Part shown: in pieces, positions 51,407 to 61,022 of the stretch
Layout of the letters: each line of letters opens with the position of its first letter
Numbering within the stretch: the first letter of the stretch is position 1
Assembly (NCBI RefSeq): GCF_001263205.1
Contig: NZ_CP012333.1
Location: 62,001 to 126,000, forward strand
Direction of reading: 5' to 3'
Origin: Labilithrix luteola
Lineage (GTDB): Bacteria > Myxococcota_A > Polyangia > Polyangiales > Polyangiaceae
Length of the DNA stretch: 64,000 bases
Position numbers and translations under genes: made by a program
The notes under the pieces: model-generated
What the model was told of the DNA's origin: nothing
The model's database searches: none
Seen by the model: the letters and a program-made list of their open reading frames with translations, nothing else

Positions 51407-52300
51407 TCATTGCCCCTCGAAGCCTTGCTTCATGGCATCCACGAAGGCACGGAGCTTCGTCGGATACAGCTTGGCTTGCGGATACGCGATGTAGACCGGC
51501 AACGAGGGCGCGCTCCAACTCGGCAAGAGATGAACGAGCGCGCCCGCTTGAATGTCCCCGCGCACCATCCACTCGGAGACGACTGCGGCGCCGGTCCCGT
51601 CGAGCGCCGCGGTCCGTAGGGCGTAGAGACTGTCCGTGAAGAAGCGCGGGCGAATGTCGAGCGTGGCGACGGCTCCCGCCTTCTCGAGGCGCACGCGATT
51701 GCGATAGAACGTGCGCAGCGCGAGCCAGGGGAGCGCCGTGAGCTGCGCGGGGCGCGTGGGCGGGCGCCTCGCGAGCAGGGCGGGCGAGGCCACGACGATC
51801 CGCTTCACGTCGTGAATCTTCCGCGCCACGAGCGCGTCGCCCTGGAGCGCGCCCACGCGAATGACGCAATCGATGCCGTCCTCCACCAAGCGTATCGGCC
51901 CATCGCTCAAGAGCCATTCGATCGTCACTTTCGGATACGCCCGCAGGAACCTCGTCGCCGGCCCCACCAGCTGCTCCTGCCCGAACGCGTGCGGGACGAC
52001 CACGCGCAGCGTTCCCTCCGGCTCGTCGTCGTCGCCGCGGACACCGGCCTCGAAGCTACGCCACTCGGCGAGCAGGTCGCGGGCGCGCGCAACGTAGCGC
52101 TCGCCGGTCTCGGTGAGCTGGATGGCATGCGTGCTTCGCTTGAGGAGCGGCACGCCGAGCGTGCTCTCCAGCGCGCGTAGACGCCGGCTCACGGTGGGCT
52201 GCGACGTCCCAAGCTGCTTCGCCGCCGCCGACAGGCTGCCGGCGTCGACGATGCGGAGGAAGGTTTCCATCGAGGCGAGCCGGTCGATCGGCGCTGTCAT
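51407..52300 (-). CDS. LysR-type transcriptional regulator
   Basis: A 297-aa LTTR. The N-terminal winged helix (~5-65) has FLRIVDAGSLSAAAKQLGTS and VSRRLRALESTLGVPLL. The rest is a two-lobed effector domain (~95-295) with LRVVVPHAFGQEQL and a polar substrate cleft. It is divergent from an MFS gene 71 bp away and likely controls it. It also lies beside the sulfate operon, but its 3' end faces it. Effector unknown. Confidence 0.93.
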   Translation of the reverse strand: MTAPIDRLASMETFLRIVDAGSLSAAAKQLGTSQPTVSRRLRALESTLGVPLLKRSTHAIQLTETGERYVARARDLLAEWRSFEAGVRGDDDEPEGTLRVVVPHAFGQEQLVGPATRFLRAYPKVTIEWLLSDGPIRLVEDGIDCVIRVGALQGDALVARKIHDVKRIVVASPALLARRPPTRPAQLTALPWLALRTFYRNRVRLEKAGAVATLDIRPRFFTDSLYALRTAALDGTGAAVVSEWMVRGDIQAGALVHLLPSWSAPSLPVYIAYPQAKLYPTKLRAFVDAMKQGFEGQ

Positions 52301-52371
52301 ACGCGTGATGTATAACGAATTGTCGGACTATGCGCCTTACGTTGATGGGCCGAGAGGGCCATGCTCTCCCC

Positions 52372-53571
52372 ATGACGACCACCGCTACTCCGCTCCCCGC
52401 CGTCCGCCCGAGCGCCGCGGCCGCCCCCGCGCCTTTCCTCGTCGTGCTCCTGGCGGCCGGCGCCGGGCTCTCTGCGGCGAGCCTCTATTACAATCAGCCG
52501 ATCCTCGGCGCCATCGCGCATGACTTCGGCGCGAGCCCGACCGCGACCGGCTGGCTCCCTACCCTCACCCAGGTCGGCTACGCGATCGGGCTTCTCCTTT
52601 TCGCGCCGCTCGGTGATCGCTTCGATCTGCGTCGCGTCATCCTGACCAAGGGCGCGGCACTGTCCGCGGCACTGCTCTTCGCGGCTCTTGCGCCCTCGCT
52701 CGGCGCACTGGCGGTGGCGAGCCTCGCGATCGGCCTCCTGGCCACCACGGCGCAAGATTTCGTGCCGGCAGTGGCGGCACTCGCACCACCGCACGCCCGC
52801 GGAAAGACGGTGGGCACCGCGATGACGGGCCTCCTGCTCGGTATCTTGCTCTCGCGCGTCGCGAGCGGCGCCGTGGGTGAGCACTTGGGCTGGCGCGCGG
52901 TCTACATGGGCGCGTCCGCGCTCGTCGCCGGCCTCATGACGGTCGTGTGGCTTCGATTGCCACGCATGATGCCCAGCACCTCGGCCTCGTACGGGTCGCT
53001 CCTCGGCTCCACGCTGACGCTCGTCCGACAGCACGCGCCGCTGAGGCGCGCGGCCCTCGCGCAGGCGCTCCTTGCCGTGGCGTTCAGCGGCTTCTGGTCG
53101 ACCCTTGCCATCGTCCTCTCCAAGGAGCCATTCCATTTGGGGAGCACCGTCGCCGGCGCCTTCGGCCTCGCCGGCGCGATCGGTGCGTTCGCCGCGCCAG
53201 TCGCCGGAGCCATCGCCGACAAGAAGGGCCCTCCCGCGGTCGTTCGTGTGGGCGCGCTGCTCGTCTTCGTGGCGTTTCTCGCGATGGCTCTCGTTCCGCG
53301 CTCCCTCGGCGTCCTGCTGATCGCCACCGTGGTCTTCGACCTCGGAGTTCACGCCTCGCTCATCGCGCACCAGTCGATCGTCTACGGACTCGACGCGGCG
53401 GCGCGGAGCCGGCTCAACGCGATACTCATGAGCACCATGTTTGCTGGAATGGCCATTGGCTCGGCGGTGGCGAGCAGGATCGTGGAGAGCTGGGGCCTCG
53501 TCGGCGTGGGCTTGCTCGGGGCCACGGCCGCGGTCGTGGCGATCGTCGTCCGTGGAGTACGCGCCCGCTGA
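52372..53571 (+). CDS. Major facilitator superfamily transporter
   Basis: A 399-aa MFS permease with about 12 membrane helices. Between TM2 and TM3 it carries the signature GDRFDLRRVILTKG, like the drug:H+ antiporter and arabinose-exporter groups. ATG 52372 is chosen over the upstream in-frame start because the family begins near there. The central loop (~190-210) is basic. It diverges from a LysR gene, the usual arrangement for a regulated efflux system. Substrate unknown. Confidence 0.9.
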   Translation: MTTTATPLPAVRPSAAAAPAPFLVVLLAAGAGLSAASLYYNQPILGAIAHDFGASPTATGWLPTLTQVGYAIGLLLFAPLGDRFDLRRVILTKGAALSAALLFAALAPSLGALAVASLAIGLLATTAQDFVPAVAALAPPHARGKTVGTAMTGLLLGILLSRVASGAVGEHLGWRAVYMGASALVAGLMTVVWLRLPRMMPSTSASYGSLLGSTLTLVRQHAPLRRAALAQALLAVAFSGFWSTLAIVLSKEPFHLGSTVAGAFGLAGAIGAFAAPVAGAIADKKGPPAVVRVGALLVFVAFLAMALVPRSLGVLLIATVVFDLGVHASLIAHQSIVYGLDAAARSRLNAILMSTMFAGMAIGSAVASRIVESWGLVGVGLLGATAAVVAIVVRGVRAR

Positions 53572-53653
53572 TGCGCCGCCAATGGGGAATGGGCAACGGG
53601 ATCCGACCGTTTCACGCGACCGGCGGGAGGAATCACGGGTAGAGTCCAGCCCC

Positions 53654-55045
53654 GTGATCACCGATGTGTTTGCGCGGGCAGGAGGGCACGCCGAGCGTTT
53701 CGTTCGGCGTTTCATGCCCGATCCGTTCGTGTTGGTGTTGCTCCTCACCCTCGTTGCGCTCGGCCTCGGCCTCGTGACGATGCCGGCCGTCCCAGGTCCG
53801 GAAGGCGACGCGCTCGTCGGCAAAGGCTCGGCGCTCATCAAGGTCTGGACGGACGGATTCGGAAACGCCGAGATCCTCAAGTTCGGCCTGCAGATCATCC
53901 TGATCGTCGTCACCGGTGAGGCCATCGCCGCCAGCCCGCCCGCGAAGCGCATGCTGGCCAAGCTCACCGCGCTCCCGAAGACCGCGCCCCAAGCGCTTCT
54001 CCTCGTCACCGTCTTCGGCCTCGTCAGCGGATGGGTCCATTGGGGCTTTGGCCTCGTCTCGAGCGCACTCCTGGCGCGTGAAGTCGGTCGTTCACTCGCC
54101 GCGCGAGGCGTGAAGGTGCACTACGCGCTGCTCGGCACCGGTGCGTACACGTCCATGCTCCTCTGGCATGCCGGTCTCACCGCCAGCGCGCCGCTGCTCA
54201 TGAACACCGAGAAGAACTTCGTGAGCGACGTCCTCGGCATGAAGGGCGCCAAGATCCCACTCACCGAGACCATCTTCGCGCCCTACAACCTCGTCGCCTG
54301 CGCGATTCTGTTCGTCCTCGTTCCGCCGCTCATCGTGGCGATGCAGCCGAAAGAAGGCATCGTCGGCATCGAAGGCGCCGACGTTCCTCCCCTCGAGACG
54401 GACTCCACCGACGAAACGCCTCCGCAGACTCCGGCCGAGTGGCTCGACAAGTCGCGCGTTCTCACCTTCGTCACCGGAATGCTCGGCCTGCTCTTCCTAC
54501 GCCGCCATTTCCGGGAACACGGATTCGACCTCAATCACAACGTGGTCAATTGCACGTTCCTGATGTTGGGAATGACGCTCCACCCGAGCCCCGTCTCCTA
54601 TGCCCGTGCGATCGCGCGGAGCGTACGCGGCGTCTCGGGCATCGTGCTCCAATTCCCGTTCTACGGCGGCATTCTCGAGATCATGAAGTTCACGGGGCTC
54701 TCGCAGAGCATTGCGCACGTCTTCGTCAATGCCGCGTCCACGCACACGCTCCCGTTCTTCACGTTCCTCGCCTCGATTCTCACGAAGAGCTTCGTTCCCT
54801 CGGGCGCGGGTGAATGGGCCGTCGAAGGGCCGGTGATGCTCCAGGCCGCCAAAGAGCTCGGCGTTCCGTTCGGCAAGATCACCATGGCCGTCGCCTACGG
54901 CAACATGCTCGGCAACATGTATCAGCCGTTCTGGAGCCTCCCGCTCCTCGGCCTCATGGGCCTCCGCGCCCGCGACATCATGGGCTTCTGCCTGGTGCTC
55001 TTCGTCGTGTGCCTCCCCGTCCTCGGCCTGGCCCTCCTGCTCTAA
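53654..55045 (+). CDS. atoE: Short-chain fatty acid transporter, AtoE family
   Basis: A 463-aa polytopic permease of the AtoE family from GTG 53654. A cytoplasmic N-terminal helix (HAERFVRRFMPDPFV) precedes about ten membrane spans. Family features are the WVHWGFGLVSSALLARE region, LHPSPVSYARAI, and the final block GEWAVEGPVMLQAAKELG with YGNMLGNMYQPFWSLPLLG. These proteins take up acetoacetate or butyrate. It follows the MFS gene on the same strand by 82 bp. Gene symbol is by family; substrate is inferred. Confidence 0.9.
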   Translation: MITDVFARAGGHAERFVRRFMPDPFVLVLLLTLVALGLGLVTMPAVPGPEGDALVGKGSALIKVWTDGFGNAEILKFGLQIILIVVTGEAIAASPPAKRMLAKLTALPKTAPQALLLVTVFGLVSGWVHWGFGLVSSALLAREVGRSLAARGVKVHYALLGTGAYTSMLLWHAGLTASAPLLMNTEKNFVSDVLGMKGAKIPLTETIFAPYNLVACAILFVLVPPLIVAMQPKEGIVGIEGADVPPLETDSTDETPPQTPAEWLDKSRVLTFVTGMLGLLFLRRHFREHGFDLNHNVVNCTFLMLGMTLHPSPVSYARAIARSVRGVSGIVLQFPFYGGILEIMKFTGLSQSIAHVFVNAASTHTLPFFTFLASILTKSFVPSGAGEWAVEGPVMLQAAKELGVPFGKITMAVAYGNMLGNMYQPFWSLPLLGLMGLRARDIMGFCLVLFVVCLPVLGLALLL

Positions 55046-55059
55046 CGAAACCTCTAAGC

Positions 55060-55304
55060 CCAATGCCGTTCGGATAAGCAGAATTTTCACAGGAAGGTCG
55101 GAAGATCGGAAGGTTTTATTATCGCCCCGCGTAAAGCGCCAAACTGCGGTTGCGAGGGAATTGAATGCCCCGATGCCGACGCGGCGTGGCGCGATTTGCC
55201 CGCTCTCCGCCCCAAAAACTTCCGCCCTTCCGCGCTTCCTGTGAAAAATCTCGGGGTGAATCCATCGGTATTTGACGGATGTCTGTTTATCCGAACGGCA
55301 TTGG
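55060..55304. repeat. Inverted-repeat element, MITE-like
   Basis: CCAATGCCGTTCGGATAA (55060-55077) recurs as its exact reverse complement at 55287-55304. A second, inner pair of arms lies at about 55084-55118 (TTTTCACAGGAAG then spaced CGGAAG units) and 55214-55247 (reverse complement, imperfect). The whole is ~245 bp, without an open frame, between atoE and the next gene. This nested symmetry suggests a non-autonomous transposable element or a long structured RNA. No clear target-site duplication flanks it. Confidence 0.7.
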
Positions 55305-55315
55305 CTCTCTCTGCT

Positions 55316-55921
55316 TTAAGCCTCTGCGCGGACGAGTCCCTGTGCGGAGGCCAGCGTCTCGAGACCGTCGGCGAGTGAGAGCTCGATGGCTTCCTCGCCC
55401 GACTTGCTTCCCAATCGGAGACGGACGGCGGAGCCGACGACCTCGGGCGGGGCCGACAGAAAGCGATACTCGTCGACCAGCCTGCAGCTCCACATCCAGC
55501 GCATCGAGCCTCCTTGCTCGAGACACCACACGCGCCGGTCCGTCGCAATCAGGAGCACGTCACCCGCCTCGCGATACCATGGCTGTCCGACGAGACGAGC
55601 CTCCTTGTATTCGAACGCGACCGAACAGCGAATACGAAGGTCGTGGGCATTCAGCGCCACGAGCGCCTCGCTGCCATGGATGACGAGACAACGACCGGCT
55701 GCCCAGTCGAAGCCTTCGTACTCGCTCGTCGCGGGGCTCAGACGAAGCGTCGTCTCTACGACGTCGAACGTGCGTTGATCTTCGAGACGAAGCGCGAGGA
55801 GCCACGGCCCACGCTCCGCGGGCGTTGCCTCGGATGACAACGTCGCGCGGTCCGATTGCACGAGCTGCTTGTCGCCGTGAGTCTCGAGCTTCATGAGATC
55901 GGGGCCCGAGACTACCGACAT
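55316..55921 (-). CDS. Hypothetical protein
   Basis: A 201-aa strand-rich cytoplasmic protein. ATG 55921 is chosen to clear the divergent nucleotidyltransferase gene; ATG 55894 is also possible. Features include GFDWAAGRCLVIHGSEALVA, WYREAGDVLLIATDRRVWCL and MRWMWSCRLVDEYRFL, resembling a small beta-propeller or WD-like fold. No family is recognised. The frame extends into the neighbour upstream, and that extension is rejected. Confidence 0.6.
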   Translation of the reverse strand: MSVVSGPDLMKLETHGDKQLVQSDRATLSSEATPAERGPWLLALRLEDQRTFDVVETTLRLSPATSEYEGFDWAAGRCLVIHGSEALVALNAHDLRIRCSVAFEYKEARLVGQPWYREAGDVLLIATDRRVWCLEQGGSMRWMWSCRLVDEYRFLSAPPEVVGSAVRLRLGSKSGEEAIELSLADGLETLASAQGLVRAEA

Positions 55922-55961
55922 CGGCCGCGCATGCCTCGTCGAAAGTGCTAAGAGGCCCGCG

Positions 55962-56555
55962 GTGAAGATCGAGCGCAGCGCGGCAGAGCGGGTCTTCGAG
56001 GTCATCCGGCGTGACGAGCTACGGATGGCGTGTCTCCGCGCCGTTCGAGAGCTCGCCCTTCCCGATGCATGGATTGGCGCGGGGTTCGTTCGTAATGCCG
56101 TTTGGGATGCAATGGTCTCCCGAACGAGCGACCCCACCCAGCACGACGTCGACGTTCTGTTCTTCGACCCGAGCTGGAGCGCGTTGCCGGTCGCCGAAGC
56201 CGAACAGCGCGAGCGCATACTCGAGGCTCGCCTCACCGAACTCGTTCCTGCACTCGCGGGTCAGTGGTCGGTCACGAATCAAGCGCGCATGGCCGGATAC
56301 AACGGCGACGAGCCCTATCGAAATACCGAACACGCCATTTCGCATTGGGCTGAAACGGCAACGGCGATCGCATTGAGGCTCGACACGAACGACGAGATGC
56401 AGCTCATCGCGCCCCACGGCTTGGCGGACCTGTTCGCGCACGTCGTCAGGCGATCTCCGGCATTCGCAAACAAACACGAGGCGTGGGCGGCCCGCCTTGC
56501 GGCGAAGCGCTGGCTCGAGCGATGGCCGACGATTCGGATCGTCGACGACGTCTAG
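55962..56555 (+). CDS. Nucleotidyltransferase family protein
   Basis: A 197-aa protein from GTG 55962. WIGAGFVRNAVWDAM at ~30-45 followed by HDVDVLFFDPSW gives the Gly and the two Asp of a nucleotidyltransferase-like (DUF925-type) active site. YRNTEHAISHWAETATAIAL and APHGLADLFAHVVRRSP are conserved-looking later blocks of this family. Catalytic activity is unproved for most members. It is divergent from the hypothetical gene and three bases before the lpxC stop on the opposite strand. Confidence 0.8.
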   Translation: MKIERSAAERVFEVIRRDELRMACLRAVRELALPDAWIGAGFVRNAVWDAMVSRTSDPTQHDVDVLFFDPSWSALPVAEAEQRERILEARLTELVPALAGQWSVTNQARMAGYNGDEPYRNTEHAISHWAETATAIALRLDTNDEMQLIAPHGLADLFAHVVRRSPAFANKHEAWAARLAAKRWLERWPTIRIVDDV

Positions 56556-56558
56556 CGA

Positions 56559-57353
56559 TCAGTCGCGAACGAGAATGCCAGCCGCGAGCGCCTGCTTCAT
56601 CGCTTCGTGGGTCGCGGCGTGGCCGGGCTTCGACGCGCGGACGATGCCTACGCAGGGACCGCCGTGCAGATACATGTCGCCGACGAGATCGAGAAGCTTG
56701 TGACGTGCGGGCTCGTCGGCCTCGTAGGGTGCGCCGGCCGAAAGCACGCGATCGCGCCCGAGCACGATCACACTTTCGGGAGAGACGTGCGAAGCGAGGC
56801 CTCGCGCGAGGAGCTCCTCGACCTCGTGCTCGAATCCGAACGTGCGCGCCGGTGCAATGCGCGCCACGAAGTCGCTCGAGTCGCCGTCCCAGCGCGCATG
56901 GCGTTCGATCTTCGGATGATCGAAATCGACATCGACGACCACTGACGTTTCGTTCGATATCGCGAATTCGTACCGACTGCCGCCGACAGCCAAGGTCGCC
57001 TCGCGAGCCACGCGCAAGCGAGGGCGCGAGCGAGTCGGCCCGAGCGCGATCAGCTCTTTCGCAAAGCGCTGCGCTCCGCCGTCGACGAGCGGAACCTCAG
57101 GCCCCTCTACGTCGATGACGATGTCCGAGCGAATCCGAAGCCCGCCGAGCGCGGCGAACAAGTGCTCGACCGTGGCGAGGCGTCGACCGTCACGCAAAAG
57201 GACGGCGCTCGAGCGAGCCGTATCGGCGACTTCCAGCTCGTCGATGGGCGTCTCGACACCCGCCACGCGAAAGGCGACGGCGCCCGCGCGTACGGAGAAG
57301 CGGACCGTCGAATATGCCGCGGAATGAAGCCCCTGACCGGCAATCGCGATCAC
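56559..57353 (-). CDS. lpxC: UDP-3-O-acyl-N-acetylglucosamine deacetylase
   Basis: A 264-aa zinc deacetylase committing to lipid A synthesis. Zinc ligands are readable: H64 in TVEHLFAAL, then H218 and D222 in RHKLLDLVGD; H245 of KPGHAA is the catalytic His. GQGLHS opens the protein, and GPEVPLVDGGAQRF and ARTFGF are conserved. It is shorter than the ~305-aa enteric enzyme but complete. Its start overlaps the stop of the next gene by four bases. It confirms a Gram-negative outer membrane. Confidence 0.96.
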   Translation of the reverse strand: MIAIAGQGLHSAAYSTVRFSVRAGAVAFRVAGVETPIDELEVADTARSSAVLLRDGRRLATVEHLFAALGGLRIRSDIVIDVEGPEVPLVDGGAQRFAKELIALGPTRSRPRLRVAREATLAVGGSRYEFAISNETSVVVDVDFDHPKIERHARWDGDSSDFVARIAPARTFGFEHEVEELLARGLASHVSPESVIVLGRDRVLSAGAPYEADEPARHKLLDLVGDMYLHGGPCVGIVRASKPGHAATHEAMKQALAAGILVRD

Positions 57354-58114
57354 GTCGGATCTTTCTGCGCCGCTGGTTCAGGTGAACGGCGCGAGCCGAT
57401 GAGCGCCGATGCAAGCCAGCCCAGCACGAGACCGGCAGCGCCCCAAGCCGCGTAGAGCCAACTGGGGGCGGGAGGCAGCCTCGTGGCCACACCTTGGGCC
57501 TGATTGATCGAGGCTTCGAAGGCGGGCTGCCACTTCGCGACTTCGTCGTAGCCATAGAGAGCCGTGACGATCGACGAGCCCGCGTCGTCGGGAAATACGA
57601 GAATCAGGCGTCGATAGTGGAGCGTGGCCGCGATGCCGGGAGCGATCTCGCCGATCGACTTCTTCGTGCATTCACCCTCGATGATGCCGACGCGCTCCCC
57701 TCCGGGACGAACGTGCGTCTCGCGACGGACCGGCGTCCACGAGATACCCTCCTTCGCGAACATGTCGGGAAAGCCCGCCTCGATCGTCGCCAGATCGGGC
57801 TCTTCGACCGTGCTCTTCGTCTTCGAATGGTCGAGGGTGACGGTGGGCACGAACGTCGTGGTCGACGTCGGCGGCGCGGTCCACTCTCGCTCGCCTTCGG
57901 GTCGCGCGGGCTTGGGCGCGGGGGGCGTCTTGCCCGTCATGTCGATGGGGGTATTCGACGAACTGCCCGACCCCGGCGCGCGTTCCACGAAGCCCGCCGG
58001 CGGCTGATAGACGAACGGCGCTCCGGCCGCCTTGTCGTGCGGTCCGACGAGCTTCGGGCCGATAGCCGCAAAAGCGACCGCAGTCAAAACGACGGGACCC
58101 ACACGGGCGCGCAT
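57350..58114 (-). CDS. Hypothetical membrane protein
   Basis: A 254-aa protein from ATG 58114. A hydrophobic N-terminal segment (VGPVVLTAVAFAAIG) may be a signal anchor. A Pro/Ser-rich linker (~55-105) and a ~110-residue domain (ATIEAGFPDMFAKEG, GIAATLHYRRLILVFPDD) follow, then one C-terminal membrane helix (SWLYAAWGAAGLVLGWLASA). It is overlapped by lpxC (ATGA) and is translationally coupled to it, so a link to envelope biogenesis is possible. No family recognised. Confidence 0.65.
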   Translation of the reverse strand: MRARVGPVVLTAVAFAAIGPKLVGPHDKAAGAPFVYQPPAGFVERAPGSGSSSNTPIDMTGKTPPAPKPARPEGEREWTAPPTSTTTFVPTVTLDHSKTKSTVEEPDLATIEAGFPDMFAKEGISWTPVRRETHVRPGGERVGIIEGECTKKSIGEIAPGIAATLHYRRLILVFPDDAGSSIVTALYGYDEVAKWQPAFEASINQAQGVATRLPPAPSWLYAAWGAAGLVLGWLASALIGSRRSPEPAAQKDPT

Positions 58115-58196
58115 GGGACGGCACCCTAGGTGAGCGGTCCCGGGAGTCAAGGCTCCGTCTCGGCCGAGCCGAAGCCCAGCGCGCGCGACGATGGCG

Positions 58197-60011
58197 CTAT
58201 GAGACGGCCACCTGAGGCCCCTTGAAGCCGGCCTCGGCTTTGCTGATGGCGTTCGCCGTATAGATGAGCGCGAGGTGCGAGAAGCCCTGCGGGAAGTTGC
58301 CGACCTGACGCTTCAGCTTCGGTTCGTACTCCTCGGCAAGTAGCCCGAGCGGTGAACGAATCGACAAGAGCCGCTCGAAGAGCGCATTCGCTTCGTCGAT
58401 TCTGCCTTGGAAGGCATAGTTGTCGGCGAGCCAGTAGCTGCACGCCAAGAACGCGCCTTCGCTGCCCGGTAGCCCGTCGAGCCCCAGGTTCGTCGAATAA
58501 CGAGCGACGAACCCGTCGCGAAGGAGCGACTTCTCGATCGCCTTCACCGTACCGAGCATTCGCGGATCGTCGGCCGGCAGAAATCCCAAGTGCGCCATGA
58601 GGAGAACGCTCGCGTCGAGCGCCTCCGAACCGAACGACTGCGTGAAGGCGCCGATGGCGGTGTTGAATCCGCGCTGCAAGATGTCCTCGCGGATACGCTC
58701 GCGCACGGCGCGCATGTGCCCCAACTGGTCGCGTAGCTCCCCTTCCTGGCTAGGGAACTCCTCGGCGAGCTTGATGAGGCTGTCGACCGCCGCCCAGGCC
58801 ATCAACTGCGAGTGCGTGAAGTGCTTTCGCCCGCCGCGCACTTCCCAGATGCCGTCGTCGGGGAGCTGCCATGCGCGCAAGATGAACGAGAGAAGCGCCT
58901 TGGCTTGAGGCCCGTAGCTTCGATCGGCCGCGGGCACTCCCATTTTGCGCGTCAGGTAGAGACAGCGCATGACCTCGCCGTAGACGTCCAGCTGGAATTG
59001 GTCGGACGCCGCGTTGCCGATGCGCACGGGCTTCGAGCCTTCGTAGCCCGGCAGCCATGACAGCTCGGTCTCCGTGAGACGGCGCTCGCCGGAGAGGCCG
59101 TACATGATCTGCACCTGCGAGGGATCGCCGGCGATGGCCCGCATGAGCCAATCGCGCCAGCTCTCGGCCTCATCGACGTACCCGCCGATCATCAGCGCAG
59201 TGAGCGTGAGGGTGGCATCTCGCAGCCAGCAAAAGCGATAATCCCAATTGCGGACTCCGCCGATTTCCTCGGGCAGCGAGGTCGTCGGTGCCGCGACCAC
59301 ACCTCCCGTCGGCTCGTACGTCAGGCCTTTGAGGGTGAGCAGCGAGCGGACGACGGCGTCCTTCCATTTGCCATTGTAGGTGCACTTCGCAGCCCAATCG
59401 CGCCAATAGCGCACGGCTTCGTCCTGAGCGCGCCGCGCGTCCGCCACGCGCGGCGGCTCCGAGTTCGAGGGGTACCAAACGAGGCTGAAGGTCTGTGTCT
59501 CCCCCTTCGAGATCGTGAACAGCGACGTCACGTGCGTCTCGCCGGCAGTCACGGGAACCGAAGACCGAAGGGCGAGCGCGTCGGGGCCTGCAACGAGCGA
59601 GACCGAGTGCTCCTCTTGGCTGATCCACGGCATTCGCGCGCCGTAGCCGAACCTCGGCGCGAGAACCATTTCCATCTCGACGCGTCCCTCGAGCCCCTCG
59701 ACGATCCGGATCAGTTCCGTTCGCTTGAGCTCCGGACGCATGAACTCCGTGATGCGATATGCGCCGCCGTCACATACGACGTCGGTCTGCAGGACGACGG
59801 TATCTTCCAGATAGCGCTGCTTGCGCGCCGTCACCGGAGCCGTCGGGCGAATCCCCCATTGCCCGTGTTCTTCGTATCCAAGCAAGGCAGCAAAGCACGC
59901 ATCCGAGTCGAATCTGGGTGCGCACATCCAGTCGACGGACCCGTCGATACCGACGAGCGCCGCCGTCTTGAGATCCGCGAGCATTCCGTAATTTTCGATG
60001 AGACGCGCCAT
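58197..60011 (-). CDS. Glycoside hydrolase family 15 (glucoamylase/trehalase-like)
   Basis: A 604-aa cytoplasmic enzyme from ATG 60011 (longer in-frame start at 60035). The first ~220 residues are a beta-sandwich (IGDNGSVDWMCAPRFDS-like opening) and the rest an (alpha/alpha)6 barrel. Active-site blocks are visible: NWDYRFCWLRDATLTLTAL, PDDGIWEVRGGRKHFTHSQL with the catalytic Glu, and SFGSEALDASVLLM. GH15 members with this opening include mycobacterial-type trehalase, so either trehalose or alpha-glucan is the substrate. No sugar operon surrounds it. Confidence 0.93.
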   Translation of the reverse strand: MARLIENYGMLADLKTAALVGIDGSVDWMCAPRFDSDACFAALLGYEEHGQWGIRPTAPVTARKQRYLEDTVVLQTDVVCDGGAYRITEFMRPELKRTELIRIVEGLEGRVEMEMVLAPRFGYGARMPWISQEEHSVSLVAGPDALALRSSVPVTAGETHVTSLFTISKGETQTFSLVWYPSNSEPPRVADARRAQDEAVRYWRDWAAKCTYNGKWKDAVVRSLLTLKGLTYEPTGGVVAAPTTSLPEEIGGVRNWDYRFCWLRDATLTLTALMIGGYVDEAESWRDWLMRAIAGDPSQVQIMYGLSGERRLTETELSWLPGYEGSKPVRIGNAASDQFQLDVYGEVMRCLYLTRKMGVPAADRSYGPQAKALLSFILRAWQLPDDGIWEVRGGRKHFTHSQLMAWAAVDSLIKLAEEFPSQEGELRDQLGHMRAVRERIREDILQRGFNTAIGAFTQSFGSEALDASVLLMAHLGFLPADDPRMLGTVKAIEKSLLRDGFVARYSTNLGLDGLPGSEGAFLACSYWLADNYAFQGRIDEANALFERLLSIRSPLGLLAEEYEPKLKRQVGNFPQGFSHLALIYTANAISKAEAGFKGPQVAVS

Positions 60012-60143
60012 GCGCCGGTGGTCAGCAACCCGCATGCCCTCGGGTCGAGCGGAACCCGGCGCGTCGCTCGCGGTTCTACAGCGAGCTAGAGATCATCAAC
60101 GGCCTCGAACGAGGTATGCTCACGGGCGCTTTGGCAGGGGAAG

Positions 60144-60980
60144 ATGTCGGTACGATCATTTCTCGCGACTGAACCAAAGGCGCTGTCTTCGGGCGCGCTC
60201 GCTCTGGCTGTCTCGCTGCTCCCGGCATGCGGGCGGAGCGGTGAGCACGCCGGCGCTCGAAAGGGCGAGCCGCTCCGCGTGGCCGCCGCAGCCGACCTCG
60301 CGATCGCGTTCGAAGAGGTCGGCAAGGCCTTCGAAGCGGAGTCCGGCAAGAAGGTCGAGTTCACCTTCGGTTCGAGCGGGCTGCTCGCCAAGCAAATCGA
60401 GCAAGGCGCGCCGTTCGACGTGTTCGCCGCGGCCAACGTCTCGTTCGTCGACGACGCTATCGAGAGCGGCGCATGCAACGGCGCGTCAAAGCAGCTCTAC
60501 GCCGAAGGACGCATCGTCGTCTGGGCGAAGGACAAGAATGCGCTCCCCAAAGACGTGACGGAGCTCGCCAACCCCAAGTACAGCAAGATCGCCATCGCGA
60601 ATCCCGAGCACGCGCCGTACGGCCGGGCGGCGCAGCAGGCGCTCGCGAAATCGGGGGCGTGGGCCAGCGTTCAAGGGCGCGCCGTGTACGGCGAGAACGT
60701 GCAGCAGACGTTGATGTTCGCGCAGTCGGGCAACGCCGACGTCGCCATCGTCGCTCTGTCGCTCGCCATGAACTCGGGCGGAAGTTGGGTCCCGGTCGAT
60801 CCGAGCCTGCACGAGCCACTCAAACAGGCACTCGTCGTGTGCAAAGGCGGTCCGAAGGGCGCGAAGCCCGAGGATGCTCGCGCGTTCGCCGCGTTCGTGG
60901 CCTCCGATGCCGGCCGAGCCATCATGAAGAAGCACGGCTTCACGCTTCCGAGTCAGGGCGAGAGTACCGGGTCGCCCTGA
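60144..60980 (+). CDS. modA: Molybdate ABC transporter substrate-binding lipoprotein
   Basis: A 278-aa binding protein with lipobox LLPACGR. The mature part starts LRVAAAADLAIAFEEV and contains FTFGSSGLLAKQIEQGAPFDVF, the ModA oxyanion-binding region. IANPEHAPYGRAAQQAL, VYGENVQQTLMFAQSG and ADVAIVALSLA are further conserved blocks. Ser and other hydroxyl residues that would hold molybdate or tungstate are in these motifs. First gene of the modABC operon; permease and ATPase genes follow after an inserted DUF2188 gene. Confidence 0.95.
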   Translation: MSVRSFLATEPKALSSGALALAVSLLPACGRSGEHAGARKGEPLRVAAAADLAIAFEEVGKAFEAESGKKVEFTFGSSGLLAKQIEQGAPFDVFAAANVSFVDDAIESGACNGASKQLYAEGRIVVWAKDKNALPKDVTELANPKYSKIAIANPEHAPYGRAAQQALAKSGAWASVQGRAVYGENVQQTLMFAQSGNADVAIVALSLAMNSGGSWVPVDPSLHEPLKQALVVCKGGPKGAKPEDARAFAAFVASDAGRAIMKKHGFTLPSQGESTGSP

Positions 60981-61022
60981 CCTCGTCGCGTCCTACGCAC
61001 GGCGAATGCATGCGGGATCCGC

